64,000 nucleotides of DNA from Desulfovibrio sp. (GCF_019422935.1 NZ_JAHZCJ010000004.1:124001-188000); one strand, 5' to 3'. Numbered from the stretch's first letter, positions 31,014 through 40,937 are shown. A program made the numbers and translations. The notes: generated from the sequence alone by a model not told the origin.

Positions 31014-32417
31014 ATGAACAAAATTAGTTTTGCCCAGTCTAGTGCTGCTGTTGCGACCTTGCCTGGCAAGATTCGCAAACTTTCTCCCACGGCCCGTCAT
31101 TGCGCGCTGTGGGCGTTAATTTTGGTTGATTCAGGCATGACAGCCCAGCAGGCTCTTGCAGCGGCTTTGTCCAGTGCGTCCGCAATAGCTACAGCTCCTG
31201 GCACAGAAGCATCAGGCCTTGCCGCGGTTGAGCGCAATCTCTGCTCTGAGCTTGTCTATGGATACTTGCGCACGGAACTTCGCATTGCGTTTATTTTGTC
31301 CAGGGTACTGCCGCGCCCGCAATCTTTGCCACGCCCTTTGCTTCATGTGCTGGGGCTTGCGGTGTATGGCCTGCTTTTTCAGGACAAGGTGCCGGATCAT
31401 GCCGCTGTTTTTAGCGCTGTAGAGACTGCACAGGCCTTGTACGGTCAAGGGTTGGCTCGTGTAGCCAACGGGGCTTTGCGTTCAGTACAGCGCCTTGCAG
31501 ACGCTCCCATGCATGAGGATTTTTATCTGCCCAAGGGCGTGGAAGCCGGATGCGCGGAGCACATGGGACTTTTCTATTCTTTGCCGCTGTGGATCATGGG
31601 GCACTGGTACAAACACTACGGACGTGGTGCCGCCTTGCAGCTTGCACGACGTTCGTTTGAGCGCCCCTGGAGCGCAATGCGCGTCAACGCCCAGCATGCC
31701 GATGCCGTGGTGTTGCGTGAGGCATTGCTCGCCGGCGGTGGAGAAGCGGTAGGGCACTGGGGGATTGCTTTTGCACCAGGTGCACAGCCGCACGCTGCTT
31801 GTGGCAAGACACTGCATGCCTTGCAAACTGAAGGCGCACTTTCGTATCAATCCGCTGGTTCGCAGCTTGTTCTTGAGGAGCTTGGCCTCTACGACTGGGA
31901 CAAACCCGTTTGGGATGTCTGTGCTGGTTTTGGCGGCAAAACAGTTGCCCTGCTTGAACGGGGAATTGCGGTTCCTTTTGCTACAGACCGCAGTATGCAG
32001 CGTCTTGCCGGCTTGCCGGGGCAGTGCGCACGGCTAGGTCTTGCCTGCCCCTCAGTTGCACTTACCGATGCAGTCACGCCACCGCTTAAGCATTGGAATG
32101 GGCACCTGGTTGTGGACGCCCCTTGCTCAGGGCTTGGCGTGCTTGCCCGCAGGCCAGATATCCGCCGCAGGCCGCCGCAGGAGGCCATTGACCATGAGGG
32201 CTTGCAGCAATCCATGTTACGCAATCTTGCGACAAGGATGCGTTCGGGCTGCAAGATTGCTTATATTACCTGCACCCTTCGGCCCAATGAAAATGAGAAA
32301 CAGATTGACCGCCTTGTGCGCGAATCAAGCGGTTTGCAGGTGCTCAAGCAATGGCAGACGCCACATGAGCATCCTTGGCTTGAGGGCATGTTTGGCGCGC
32401 TTTTGCTCAAGGCTTGA
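31014..32417 (+). CDS. rsmB: 16S rRNA (cytosine-967-C5)-methyltransferase-like (NusB-RsmB fusion)
   Basis: A 467-residue protein: an N-terminal NusB-like helical domain (about 15-150) and a C-terminal SAM-dependent m5C methyltransferase. SAM motif I is VWDVCAGFGGK, motif IV is VVDAPCSGLGVL and motif VI is KIAYITCTLRPNENE, each of the last two supplying a catalytic Cys. It should methylate C967 of 16S rRNA. The ATG at 31014 is preferred because the preceding residues belong to the end of the DUF116 gene. Confidence 0.88.
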   Translation: MNKISFAQSSAAVATLPGKIRKLSPTARHCALWALILVDSGMTAQQALAAALSSASAIATAPGTEASGLAAVERNLCSELVYGYLRTELRIAFILSRVLPRPQSLPRPLLHVLGLAVYGLLFQDKVPDHAAVFSAVETAQALYGQGLARVANGALRSVQRLADAPMHEDFYLPKGVEAGCAEHMGLFYSLPLWIMGHWYKHYGRGAALQLARRSFERPWSAMRVNAQHADAVVLREALLAGGGEAVGHWGIAFAPGAQPHAACGKTLHALQTEGALSYQSAGSQLVLEELGLYDWDKPVWDVCAGFGGKTVALLERGIAVPFATDRSMQRLAGLPGQCARLGLACPSVALTDAVTPPLKHWNGHLVVDAPCSGLGVLARRPDIRRRPPQEAIDHEGLQQSMLRNLATRMRSGCKIAYITCTLRPNENEKQIDRLVRESSGLQVLKQWQTPHEHPWLEGMFGALLLKA

Positions 32418-32424
32418 TCTCTAC

Positions 32425-32469
32425 AAAAAATGATAAGCGCAACCGGAGCATTCCGCATTGCGCTTATCA
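32425..32469. terminator. Bidirectional terminator between rsmB and parB
   Basis: TGATAAGCGCAA and TTGCGCTTATCA form a 12-bp stem around a 15-base loop that can itself fold (CGGA/TCCG). Six A's on the parB-distal side become a T-run on the minus strand. Confidence 0.8.
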
Positions 32470-32520
32470 TCGTATTGGCAGGGCAGGGTATCTGTTCTGC
32501 TCGCGTATTTTTCCCGCTGC

Positions 32521-33465
32521 TTATTCGGCGGGATTTTCTGTAGATTCTTCTTCAACTTCCGGCAGGGTCACGCCCAGTTTTTGCAAAAGCTGCTCAAGCT
32601 CTTCGCGGCTTCCGTATGCAAACGCAATGCGGCCGCTGTTTTCGTCGCCGCTTACCTGGGTTTTGCAACCAATGCTGGAGCAAAGATTTATTTGCAGCGT
32701 CTTGAATTGCGGGCTTTTCTTTCTGGGGGCTTTGGCGCGAGGCTGCGGGCTTGTGTCTTCCTGTTCCCAGGGCAGGGCGTTGTGCCCTCGCCAGAAGGCG
32801 GCGGCGTCTTCTGCTTCGCGAACAGTAAGTTTGTGGCTCAGGATGCGCTGGCGCAGGGCTTCGGAAGCAATGGGCGCGTCAATGCCCAACAGGCAGCGCG
32901 CGTGCCCTGCGCTGAGCAATCCAGCCTGAATGTCGGCCCGGGCGTTTGCGCTCAGTTGCAGCAAGCGCAATGCGTTGGCGATTGCTGGGCGGCTTTTGCC
33001 AAGTCGACTTGCCAGTTCCTCCTGCGTTAGCTCTAGGGCATCCCGCAATGCCTGGAGGGCTTCGGCTTCTTCAATGGGGTTGAGGTCTTCGCGCTGCAGG
33101 TTTTCAATAAGAGCTGCTGCCATAACCTCTTTGTCGCTCAGCTCGCGCACGTAAACGGGTACTTCTTTGAGCCCCGCCAGTTGCGCTGCACGCCAGCGGC
33201 GCTCACCCGCAACAATCTGATAGGTGTTTTCTCCACCCAGCGGGCGCACAAGCAGCGGCTGGATAATTCCCTGCGATTTGATGGAATCGGCCAGTTCCCG
33301 CAATGCGGCATCGTCAAAGTGTCTGCGCGGCTGATTGGGGTTGGGGTGCAAGGCCGTAATCGGCATCAGGTTCACTGCGCTTTCCTGCCCTTGCGGTTCC
33401 TGCTTTGGCGCGGTTCCACCAAACAGTGCGTCAAGCCCTCTGCCCAATCCCTTGCTGCTGCTCAT
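32521..33465 (-). CDS. parB: Chromosome partitioning protein ParB
   Basis: A 314-residue CTP-dependent clamp protein that loads at parS. The N-terminus KGLGRGLDALFG is the ParA-contacting stretch. The ParB/Srx domain has NPNQPRRHF and GERRWRA (87-93). An HTH follows (about 135-165), then a Pro/Lys/Gln-rich linker and a C-terminal dimerisation domain (about 255-305). It is separated from parA by 803 bases containing an opposite-strand gene, so the two are not a tight operon. Confidence 0.95.
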   Translation of the reverse strand: MSSSKGLGRGLDALFGGTAPKQEPQGQESAVNLMPITALHPNPNQPRRHFDDAALRELADSIKSQGIIQPLLVRPLGGENTYQIVAGERRWRAAQLAGLKEVPVYVRELSDKEVMAAALIENLQREDLNPIEEAEALQALRDALELTQEELASRLGKSRPAIANALRLLQLSANARADIQAGLLSAGHARCLLGIDAPIASEALRQRILSHKLTVREAEDAAAFWRGHNALPWEQEDTSPQPRAKAPRKKSPQFKTLQINLCSSIGCKTQVSGDENSGRIAFAYGSREELEQLLQKLGVTLPEVEEESTENPAE

Positions 33466-33855
33466 TTTTCTTCCTCCAGCATAAGCTGTGGTTGCGGCAA
33501 TACAACCATTGTTCCGGACCCCAGTGGTGCAGGTTCGTTGCCATTGCGGACTACCATTTCAGCAAGCCGCTTGCGTGATTGCCTTTATCCAAAATTTGTA
33601 TGTGCAGAACGTTTACTGCACGATGCAGGGTCTATTTTTGGTCGCAATCTCATTGCGTAAACCACCTGAACTTGGTTGCTGTCTTCTTGACATTTGCCCT
33701 TGGGGCACGGCACCTTATGCGCTATTGTTTTTGGGCAGAAACCTGCTTGGCTGATCAGTTGCGCAATGGGCTGTTTTTTGCCCTTGTGTGAGGCGTATTT
33801 TTTGTTCCAAAGTTCGACTTTGGCATGCCCCCGCTTTTTACTTCAAGGACTTGTT
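33466..33855. other. Intergenic region between parB and the zinc-ribbon gene
   Basis: No credible gene is seen in these 390 bases. TTGACA at 33687-33692 may be a -35 element, but no good -10 follows at standard spacing. A perfect inverted repeat CCAAAGT-TCG-ACTTTGG lies at 33807-33823, about 33 bases before the next start codon, and could be an operator or a leader hairpin. Confidence 0.4.
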
Positions 33856-34260
33856 ATGCAGGATAACCCGCAGCTTCAGTACATCACCGATATCAAGGGC
33901 AATATTTCTTCTGTGATCATTCCCTGGCCCCTTTGGGAAAAAATGGAGCCCAAGGTTCGCAGCATATTGGCAGCAGACGCAAAGCCGCAAGAGCTTGAAC
34001 AGGCAGCTGGCCCGCTGGAAAGTTTTGAAGAGCTCATGAAGTTTTGGGATTTCAAGTATCCCTATAGCCCTTCAGTCACCTGCCCCCACTGTGCTGCTAA
34101 CACCGATGATTGGCGCAACGATCCGCAACGTCCGTTTATCCTGACTAACGCAAACGTTGGCGGCCTGCTTGTTTTTCATTGCCGCGCATGTGGAACCACA
34201 ATCAGGCAGAAGCATTTTCATAACCACGTTGCGCTGGAGCATACCACGCCCAAAGAATAA
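33856..34260 (+). CDS. Conserved-looking zinc-ribbon protein lying between parA and parB
   Basis: A 134-residue protein of unknown function. Residues 9-40 (YITDIKGNISSVIIPWPLWEKM) resemble the 'ITDxxGxxxxVIIPxxxWE' start of small antitoxin-like DNA-binding proteins. The C-terminal half is a probable zinc ribbon: Cys76-x2-Cys79 and Cys109-x2-Cys112, then a His-rich QKHFHNH stretch. AAGGA precedes the ATG. It runs opposite to its neighbours and ends eight bases before the parA stop codon, with both genes converging. A role in segregation is only suggested by location; no toxin partner is adjacent. Confidence 0.7.
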   Translation: MQDNPQLQYITDIKGNISSVIIPWPLWEKMEPKVRSILAADAKPQELEQAAGPLESFEELMKFWDFKYPYSPSVTCPHCAANTDDWRNDPQRPFILTNANVGGLLVFHCRACGTTIRQKHFHNHVALEHTTPKE

Positions 34261-34268
34261 TCTTGCGC

Positions 34269-35364
<1,096 letters not shown>

Positions 35365-35754
35365 ATGGAACTAGCAAAAGTGCTGTTGGTTGATGATGAA
35401 TCAGATGTAACACGGATACTCTCCAAGCGCCTTGGTCGCCGAGGGTATGAGTGCCAATCCGCTGCCAACGGGCAACAGGCCGTGGATGCCATGGAGCAGT
35501 TCCCCTTTGGCATTGTAATCATGGATGTAAAAATGCCGGTAATGGATGGCATGTCCGCCTTGCAGATTATCCATTCCCGCTGGCCAAAAACTCAGGTGAT
35601 TTTGCTTTCAGGTCATGCAGACATGCAGCTTGCGGTTCAGGCCATGAGCGAGGGGGCGTTTGGCTATCTGATGAAGCCTGTTGACATTGATGAGCTGCTC
35701 TTTAAAATTGAAGATGCCGCTACCCAGATCCGCCTTGAAGCGGAGCAGGGCTAA
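35365..35754 (+). CDS. Single-domain response regulator (CheY-like receiver)
   Basis: A 129-residue receiver domain only. The acidic pair is in LLVDDE, the phospho-acceptor is Asp54 (IVIMDVKMPVMDG), the switch Ser is in VILLSGH and the conserved Lys is in GYLMKPVD. The ATG at 35365 has TGGAGA upstream; a TTG at 35350 is less likely. With no output domain it must act by contacting another protein. No kinase is adjacent. Confidence 0.88.
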   Translation: MELAKVLLVDDESDVTRILSKRLGRRGYECQSAANGQQAVDAMEQFPFGIVIMDVKMPVMDGMSALQIIHSRWPKTQVILLSGHADMQLAVQAMSEGAFGYLMKPVDIDELLFKIEDAATQIRLEAEQG

Positions 35755-35782
35755 GCGAGAGCGCAGAAAATAAGGATAGTGT

Positions 35783-36589
35783 ATGGTTAGTAAAAAAATG
35801 ATGGCGTCCTTCATACTGGCCTCAAGCCTGGCCGCCGGGATTGTGCCCGGCATGATCGCCGTTGCAAATGCAGTGGAAGTCACGGAAGAAAACCTGCCAA
35901 AGCTACTTGAAAAACTGTTCCGTGATCGGCCAGAGCTGGTCATGGATGTATTGCGCAGGCAAAGCGAGTCTGTGCTCGATATTGCACAGCAAGGGTCAAA
36001 TTTGCGCCGTCAGCACAGCCTTGAGGCCCAGTGGGCGCAAGACATGAAGGTAACCAAAACGGTTAAAACCGAGGGGCGTCCTGTTATGGGCGCGCCCAAG
36101 GCCAAGGTGCGCATTGTGGCTTTTTCTGATTTTACCTGCCACTTTTGCCAGCAAGCCTCCAAAACTGTGGATGCCATTTTGCAGGAATACGGCAAGGACG
36201 TGAGCCTTGTTTTCAAAAACATGCCTCTGGACGACAAGGGCCCGGCCAATATTGCTTCGGCATATTTTGTCGCCATATCGCAGCAGAGCGAAGAAAAGGC
36301 ATGGCAGTTCTATAAGGCGCTCTTTGCTGATCGAGACAAGCTCATTGCGGAGGGTGAAGCCTTCTTGAAAAAGACCGCTGAAGGCCTCAATGTGGACATG
36401 AAGCGTCTCGCCAAGGATGTGCACAGCAAAAAAGTTACGGATATCATCGCTGAAGATCAGATGGATGCCCAGAAGCTCGGCATTGAGGGTACTCCGTACT
36501 TCCTCGTAAATAACCTGGTGGTTCGTGGAGCCCTGCCGCTTGATCTCTTCAAGAGCGCCGTAGATATGGCGCTGAAAAACAGCAAATGA
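35783..36589 (+). CDS. Periplasmic DsbA-family thiol-disulfide oxidoreductase
   Basis: A 268-residue exported protein. The signal peptide ends near ANA-VEV (residue 30). A helical region (about 33-90) with the Com1/DsbG-like 'ENLPKLLEKLFRDRPELV' pattern precedes a DsbA-type thioredoxin fold with active site Cys119-His-Phe-Cys122 and cis-Pro in GIEGTPYFLV. CHFC is unlike the CPHC of oxidising DsbA, so oxidase versus isomerase/reductase activity is open. AAGGA lies before the ATG, 28 bases after the response regulator. Confidence 0.87.
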   Translation: MVSKKMMASFILASSLAAGIVPGMIAVANAVEVTEENLPKLLEKLFRDRPELVMDVLRRQSESVLDIAQQGSNLRRQHSLEAQWAQDMKVTKTVKTEGRPVMGAPKAKVRIVAFSDFTCHFCQQASKTVDAILQEYGKDVSLVFKNMPLDDKGPANIASAYFVAISQQSEEKAWQFYKALFADRDKLIAEGEAFLKKTAEGLNVDMKRLAKDVHSKKVTDIIAEDQMDAQKLGIEGTPYFLVNNLVVRGALPLDLFKSAVDMALKNSK

Positions 36590-36592
36590 CAC

Positions 36593-37057
36593 ATGATAAT
36601 CCTGCCAGCCTGTGAATTCGATTTACCGCAGATTTTGGCCCTGCAAAAGGCTGCGTTTGAAAGCGAAGCGAGGTTGGTAGAAAATTGGGATATTCCGCCA
36701 CTCACGCAAACGCTTGAGAATCTGGTGGAGGAATGGCGCACTGGCGTCACACTCAAGGCATTGGATGGGCAGACGCTGGTAGGAACGGTCAGGGCGCGCA
36801 CTACAGAAGACACTGTCCACATTGGCCGCCTTGCCGTGCTGCCGCAATGGCAGGGCAGGGGGTGCGGTTCAGCTTTGATGACGGCAATTTTGTCCGCAAC
36901 AAAGGCCGCACGGTACGAACTCTTTACCAGCGCAAAGAGCGAACGCAATTTGCGGTTATACCAAAAGCTCGGGTTTGTTCCTTATAAAAAGGCCCAAACA
37001 GCAAACGGGGTTGAACTGGTCTGGCTGGAAAAGATCAGCAACCTCGGTAGGGAGTGA
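36593..37057 (+). CDS. GNAT-family N-acetyltransferase
   Basis: A 154-residue acetyltransferase. The acetyl-CoA pyrophosphate loop is seen in IGRLAVLPQWQGRGCGSALM (about 82-101), and the conserved end NLRLYQKLGFVPYK follows. Substrate unknown. It starts three bases after the DsbA-like stop, so it is probably cotranscribed. Confidence 0.85.
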   Translation: MIILPACEFDLPQILALQKAAFESEARLVENWDIPPLTQTLENLVEEWRTGVTLKALDGQTLVGTVRARTTEDTVHIGRLAVLPQWQGRGCGSALMTAILSATKAARYELFTSAKSERNLRLYQKLGFVPYKKAQTANGVELVWLEKISNLGRE

Positions 37058-37076
37058 CACGCCTCAGAGCGATGTT

Positions 37077-37126
37077 TTGCGGAGTATTCCGCAAGCAGAA
37101 AGGCCGCGCAATTGCGCGGCCTTTTT
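37077..37126 (+). terminator. Tandem hairpins ending the GNAT transcript
   Basis: A first hairpin TTGCGGA-GTAT-TCCGCAA (37077-37094) is followed four bases later by a stem AAAGGCCGCGC...GCGCGGCCTTT (37099-37124) running into TTTTT. The second is a textbook terminator; the first is an extra fold. Confidence 0.85.
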
Positions 37127-37144
37127 CATGTTCATTGGCAAAAT

Positions 37145-37729
37145 TTATTCTGATTGTCCTGATCCACCGCGATTGCGGATAACCTTGGTCATCCATGAGC
37201 GCAACTGATCAAGGTCGGCTTGTTGCGTTTTTTCCGACGAATCAAGCAGAACGCGCAAGTTTGCAACTTCCTGGCGCAACTGTCCAACCTCTGGCGCAGT
37301 GTTGCCGCTTGGGGCGGGAAGTCGCTGTACAACAAGTTGCAGCAAATGGGCAATGCCCTCAATGGCGTTTGTCTGGCGCTCCAGAATCTGAAGCGCGGCA
37401 GAAGGGAAAAAGTCATTGCTCGAAGGAACTTCAGCAAGGGCTGTGGAAGAATCAGCATCCGCAACAGCAACCGCATTTCGCGGAAAGCGCGCGTTGAGCG
37501 CATCTTCAACCGCCGCTGCCGTGCGGGATTTTTGCATCTGTTCAAGCACAGCCGCAATGACATCCAGCGTTTCGCGCCGATAGCGGCGTCTGCGGCCATC
37601 GCCAACGCTGGGAATAAAATGGGCAAACCGTTTGCAGTAATAGCGGGTGGTGGATTCTGGCAAGGAAAAATGGCGTGAAATATCCGCAATACTCAACAGG
37701 CTTTCAGCAACTACAGCCTTGCGAGCCAT
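37145..37729 (-). CDS. MerR-type HTH transcriptional regulator
   Basis: A 194-residue protein with an N-terminal MerR-like winged helix (LLSIADISRHFSLPESTTRYYCKRF, then RRRRYRRETLDVI), a variable middle and a C-terminal coiled-coil-prone segment (about 130-185). No effector-binding cysteines are seen. The ATG at 37729 is selected because GGGAGGAGAC lies immediately upstream; the longer frame to 37876 has no such site. Target unknown; the gene lies downstream of the NlpC/P60 gene and points the same way. Confidence 0.75.
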   Translation of the reverse strand: MARKAVVAESLLSIADISRHFSLPESTTRYYCKRFAHFIPSVGDGRRRRYRRETLDVIAAVLEQMQKSRTAAAVEDALNARFPRNAVAVADADSSTALAEVPSSNDFFPSAALQILERQTNAIEGIAHLLQLVVQRLPAPSGNTAPEVGQLRQEVANLRVLLDSSEKTQQADLDQLRSWMTKVIRNRGGSGQSE

Positions 37730-37900
37730 GTCTCCTCCCGCGCCGGGCAAAGGACGCTTGAAACACGCTACGAGGCGCGTCACCCGGAAATTTGAATCGG
37801 ATAAAGGGAGTGGGCAGAAAAGGAAATCAGCAACAAAGTGATTCCGATGTAATTCTTTTTGAAATACTCCAAACAAAATTTAATAGCAAGTCAGCAAACA

Positions 37901-37932
37901 GAAAAGGCGGTACAGCATATGCCGTTACCGCC
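37901..37932 (-). terminator. Terminator of the NlpC/P60 gene
   Basis: GGCGGTA and TACCGCC pair across a 13-base loop and are followed by TTTTC on the minus strand, 46 bases past the stop codon. Confidence 0.6.
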
Positions 37933-37977
37933 AATAAAATAAACAATTGCGTGGTTACGCGGTGGCGCTGCTGCTGA

Positions 37978-38481
37978 TCAGTACACCACCCGCCTCACCG
38001 CGATAAGCTTGTTGCGCCAATACGGAACATCAAGGCTCTCAACCCTCACATTTTCGCCGCGTCTGGGGCTGTGGATAAAGGAATTGCCACCAGCATATAT
38101 GCCAGTGTGCAGCCCCCTTGGGCCGGAACTGGTGCGAAAAACAAGGATATCTCCCTGCCGGACAGATGAAAGCGGCACCTGCTGCCCTGTGTGTGCCTGA
38201 TCAGTTGTTATACGCGGCACTTTTACACCGTTCTGATTATATGCCCACCAGATCAAACCGGAGCAGTCAAAGCCCTTTTGCGGTGAGGCTCCGCCAGGTC
38301 TGTATTTTTTGCCCATTTGCGTATAGGCCGTTTTAACAACCTTGCGCGCGGACTCAGGTGCTGGCCCGCTATCGGGCGCGGATCTGAAAGCTCCGCAGCC
38401 TGTCAGAAGTACGGCGCAGGCCAAGAGCAACGCAAAATTGCGCCATCTTCGCCAAGTGTTTGAGTGTATTGCTGCTTCCAT
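37978..38481 (-). CDS. NlpC/P60-family lipoprotein, putative cell-wall endopeptidase
   Basis: A 167-residue lipoprotein: signal and lipobox Leu26-Thr-Gly-Cys29, then an NlpC/P60 domain with catalytic Cys73 (GFDCSGLIWW), His125 (LHTGIYAGG) and a polar third residue near His137. The family hydrolyses gamma-D-glutamyl-diaminopimelate bonds in peptidoglycan. The ATG at 38481 gives a proper signal sequence; a start at 38559 adds an unlikely second hydrophobic segment. Confidence 0.87.
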   Translation of the reverse strand: MEAAIHSNTWRRWRNFALLLACAVLLTGCGAFRSAPDSGPAPESARKVVKTAYTQMGKKYRPGGASPQKGFDCSGLIWWAYNQNGVKVPRITTDQAHTGQQVPLSSVRQGDILVFRTSSGPRGLHTGIYAGGNSFIHSPRRGENVRVESLDVPYWRNKLIAVRRVVY

Positions 38482-38662
38482 GCTGCAACCTACTGTGTTT
38501 GCAAACAATTTTGCAAAAGTCAAAAATATAACACATATGTGCTGCATAGGATTTAGCAATTTGTGTGCCTGAGCGGCAGGCTGCGAGGATTATTGCTGGC
38601 AAACCCCCAATAATAATGGGCTAACAAGCTGCAATAACACCAGTATTCATACTTTTGGAGAT

Positions 38663-38702
38663 CAAAACAGCAAGGCCCCTCTTCAGGGGCCTTGCTGTTT
38701 TG
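38663..38702 (-). terminator. Strong terminator of nrfHA
   Basis: CAAAACAGCAAGGCCCCT and its exact complement form an 18-bp perfect stem with a CTTC loop, 48 bases past the nrfA stop. The A-rich left arm supplies the T-run on the minus strand. Confidence 0.88.
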
Positions 38703-38750
38703 AAGGTTATGCAGTGCCGCGTAACCGCATGGCCTGCATGCAACTACGGG

Positions 38751-40334
38751 CTACTGGGCAGGCTTTGCCTCAGAAGTGATCCTTGTCTGATTGTCCCAAA
38801 CCTGATCAGCTTTTGGCAAAGTGGGCAGCAGCTTGGTCCAGGGGTTCTTCTTGAGGAATTCGGGGTCCTGCTGGAGCTTGCGGCTCATTTCCAGAATGGG
38901 CGGCACAGTTTCCTTGATATCCTTGGAAAGCGCTTCAGCGATGCCAAAATCCGTAGCCTTGGTGGCAAGGTCAACAGCCTTCTGGCTGCATTCCATAGAG
39001 GTCATGAGCGTATCAAGCGTCTTGGCGGGGTTGTGGAAACCAACGCTGTTTTCCGCAGAAACGTAATCCCAGAACAGCTGGCCCTTGCGCACCATTTCGC
39101 GCGCTTCGGTCATCAGGGCGTCGTAATCGGCTGCGCGCTTGCCTTCGTAGGCATTGGCAAGACGAACAGCTTCATGCGCCTTAACCGAGATTTCCTGCGC
39201 TTTCAGCAGCTGTTCAAAGGCTTTCTTCTGGGTGTATTCCACGCGGCCGCGCAGGTAGTCAGCAGTTTTGTCGGCGTGGCACTGACGGCAGGCGCGCAGT
39301 TCCGGATCCTTGAGAGGCGAGGTCATCCAGTGACTGGAAACCTTTTTGCCGCCTTCACGCATGTAGGGCATGTGGCAGTCGGCGCAGGCAACTCCGGCAG
39401 CGCCGTGGGGGCCGTCCTGGAACATTTCATAGTCAGGATGCTGCATCTTGATCATGCCGACCTTGGAGGCCGCGTGCGTCCAGTCAACAAAAGGTCCGGG
39501 CTTGCCATCAGCGCCCTTGGGGCCGTGCCCCTTGTAGTACTGGTACATGTCTTCGGGGTTAAAGCCGTTGTCCCAGGGGAACACGGGCTTGGCGGCGGGG
39601 CCGTTGTCCTTGTGGGTGAAGTAGTATTCCACGTGGCACTGGGCGCACACGAGGCTGCGCTTCTGGTTGCGCGAAAGCTTGGCCCAGTCTTGTCCGCTGC
39701 GCTTCAACCAGTCTTTGAGCGGCTCGGAGTAGGGGCGCAGCTCCATGGTCACAGGATCGTGGCAGTTGGCGCAACCGATGGTTTCATCCATCTCGTTGAT
39801 CTTGTCTTTACTGCGGAATTCATTGACGTCTTTTGACCAGAAGGCATCGCCGTACTGCTTGACCCATTCCATCATCTTGGGGGTCTTGCAGTTCCAGCAG
39901 GTGGCGGGCAGACCGCCCTTGCCGTCAGCGGCAAAGCGGTTGATACGGTCAATATTGAGAAAATCTTCTATGGCGTAGGTGTGCCCCCGCGCCTCATTGT
40001 ATTCATACATGAAGGGATAACCCAGCCACAGGTTTTTGAGATAGGGCTGGGCGTGTTTGAAGCCCTTAGGCAAAGGATTGATGTTGTCGTTCTTGTGATA
40101 GGGTATGGAACCCTTGTACTCGGTCATGACCGAGGATTCGTTGTTCTTCATGTACGAGGCATACTGCTGCGGAAAATCTTTCTGGAAAGCAGAAATACGG
40201 GTTTCACTTTCAGGAATGGAAGTTTTGTACTTGGGGGGCTTAAGGTCAGTGGAAACATCCTGACAGCCCGCAAGCAAAGCTATGCCAAGCAGGGCCGCCA
40301 CTCCCAGGGCCTTGTGTATGTTGCTCTTAGTCAT
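38751..40334 (-). CDS. nrfA: Cytochrome c nitrite reductase catalytic subunit
   Basis: A 527-residue pentahaem enzyme that reduces nitrite to ammonium with six electrons in the periplasm. The active-site haem uses CWNCK (146-150) with lysine ligation; the others are CANCH (188-192), CAQCH (230-234), CADCH (317-321) and CRQCH (349-353). The signal sequence ends in a lipobox LAGC24, as in Desulfovibrio NrfA, which is lipid-anchored. Its start overlaps the end of nrfH by eight bases. It supports nitrite respiration or protects sulfite reductase from nitrite. Confidence 0.97.
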   Translation of the reverse strand: MTKSNIHKALGVAALLGIALLAGCQDVSTDLKPPKYKTSIPESETRISAFQKDFPQQYASYMKNNESSVMTEYKGSIPYHKNDNINPLPKGFKHAQPYLKNLWLGYPFMYEYNEARGHTYAIEDFLNIDRINRFAADGKGGLPATCWNCKTPKMMEWVKQYGDAFWSKDVNEFRSKDKINEMDETIGCANCHDPVTMELRPYSEPLKDWLKRSGQDWAKLSRNQKRSLVCAQCHVEYYFTHKDNGPAAKPVFPWDNGFNPEDMYQYYKGHGPKGADGKPGPFVDWTHAASKVGMIKMQHPDYEMFQDGPHGAAGVACADCHMPYMREGGKKVSSHWMTSPLKDPELRACRQCHADKTADYLRGRVEYTQKKAFEQLLKAQEISVKAHEAVRLANAYEGKRAADYDALMTEAREMVRKGQLFWDYVSAENSVGFHNPAKTLDTLMTSMECSQKAVDLATKATDFGIAEALSKDIKETVPPILEMSRKLQQDPEFLKKNPWTKLLPTLPKADQVWDNQTRITSEAKPAQ

Positions 40335-40794
40335 TGGCTACCGTCCTTGTGCTTATAGGCATCATGCGCATGTGGGCCATACCCTTGTGGCAATCCACGC
40401 AGTAGGGTTTGGCGTCCATGCTGGCCACATTGACATTGGTCTGACTATGGCAGGCCATGCAGTTGGCATTGACCACATCCTTGGTGCGAACACTCAAAGG
40501 ACGCGGAATGTCGTGGCCTGAAACATTGCCGATAACGTCGCGCAGGCCTTCCTGGGCCTTGAACGGCAGCTTGGCCAGCAGATTATGCGGGGCATGGCAC
40601 TCATTGCAGGAGAGCTTGGCGTGTGATCCCATTTTCTGGGTCACGGCCGCTTCCTGCATTATGTGACAACTGGCGCAAAAAGGTCGCTGGTCAGTTGTCG
40701 TCATGGCGTACGCAAGCACACCCAAAAGCACCATTCCCGCCGCAACGCCGCCCAACAGCACCTTAAGCCATGGTCCATTGCGGGGTGTTCCCAT
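40327..40794 (-). CDS. nrfH: Cytochrome c nitrite reductase membrane subunit, quinol dehydrogenase
   Basis: A 155-residue NapC/NirT-family tetrahaem protein with one N-terminal membrane helix (about 10-30). Haem sites are CASCH (40-44), CNECH (63-67), CMACH (112-116) and CVDCH (132-136). The first is followed by Met46, matching the unusual CxxCHxM haem ligation known for D. vulgaris NrfH. It passes electrons from menaquinol to NrfA. AGGAGG precedes the ATG at 40794. Confidence 0.96.
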   Translation of the reverse strand: MGTPRNGPWLKVLLGGVAAGMVLLGVLAYAMTTTDQRPFCASCHIMQEAAVTQKMGSHAKLSCNECHAPHNLLAKLPFKAQEGLRDVIGNVSGHDIPRPLSVRTKDVVNANCMACHSQTNVNVASMDAKPYCVDCHKGMAHMRMMPISTRTVAND

Positions 40795-40851
40795 AGAGCC
40801 TCCTAACTCGCTCCTTGTGTGCCGCCCCCATGGCGGCATCCCGGTTAAGAA

Positions 40852-40868
40852 AACAAGAAACGTACCAA
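40852..40868 (-). promoter_or_regulatory. Candidate sigma-54 promoter of nrfHA
   Basis: On the minus strand TTGGTAC, five bases, TTGTT gives a recognisable but imperfect -24/-12 element (TGGTAC for TGGCAC, TTGT for TTGC). The predicted start would leave a leader of about 45 bases with an AGGAGG. The adjacent sigma-54 response-regulator gene makes this plausible. A 7-base inverted repeat AATTAGC/GCTAATT (40869-40916) lies just upstream. Confidence 0.45.
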
Positions 40869-40937
40869 AATTAGCAAATAAAATAAAAAAATAATTAGTA
40901 GATAAATAAGCTAATTGTATGAAATCAGAAAAGAAGC

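Noticed and set aside
38070..38078. TGTGGATAA, a DnaA-box match on the minus strand
   Set aside because: It is a single site inside the NlpC/P60 coding region, 23 kb from dnaA, and probably due to chance.
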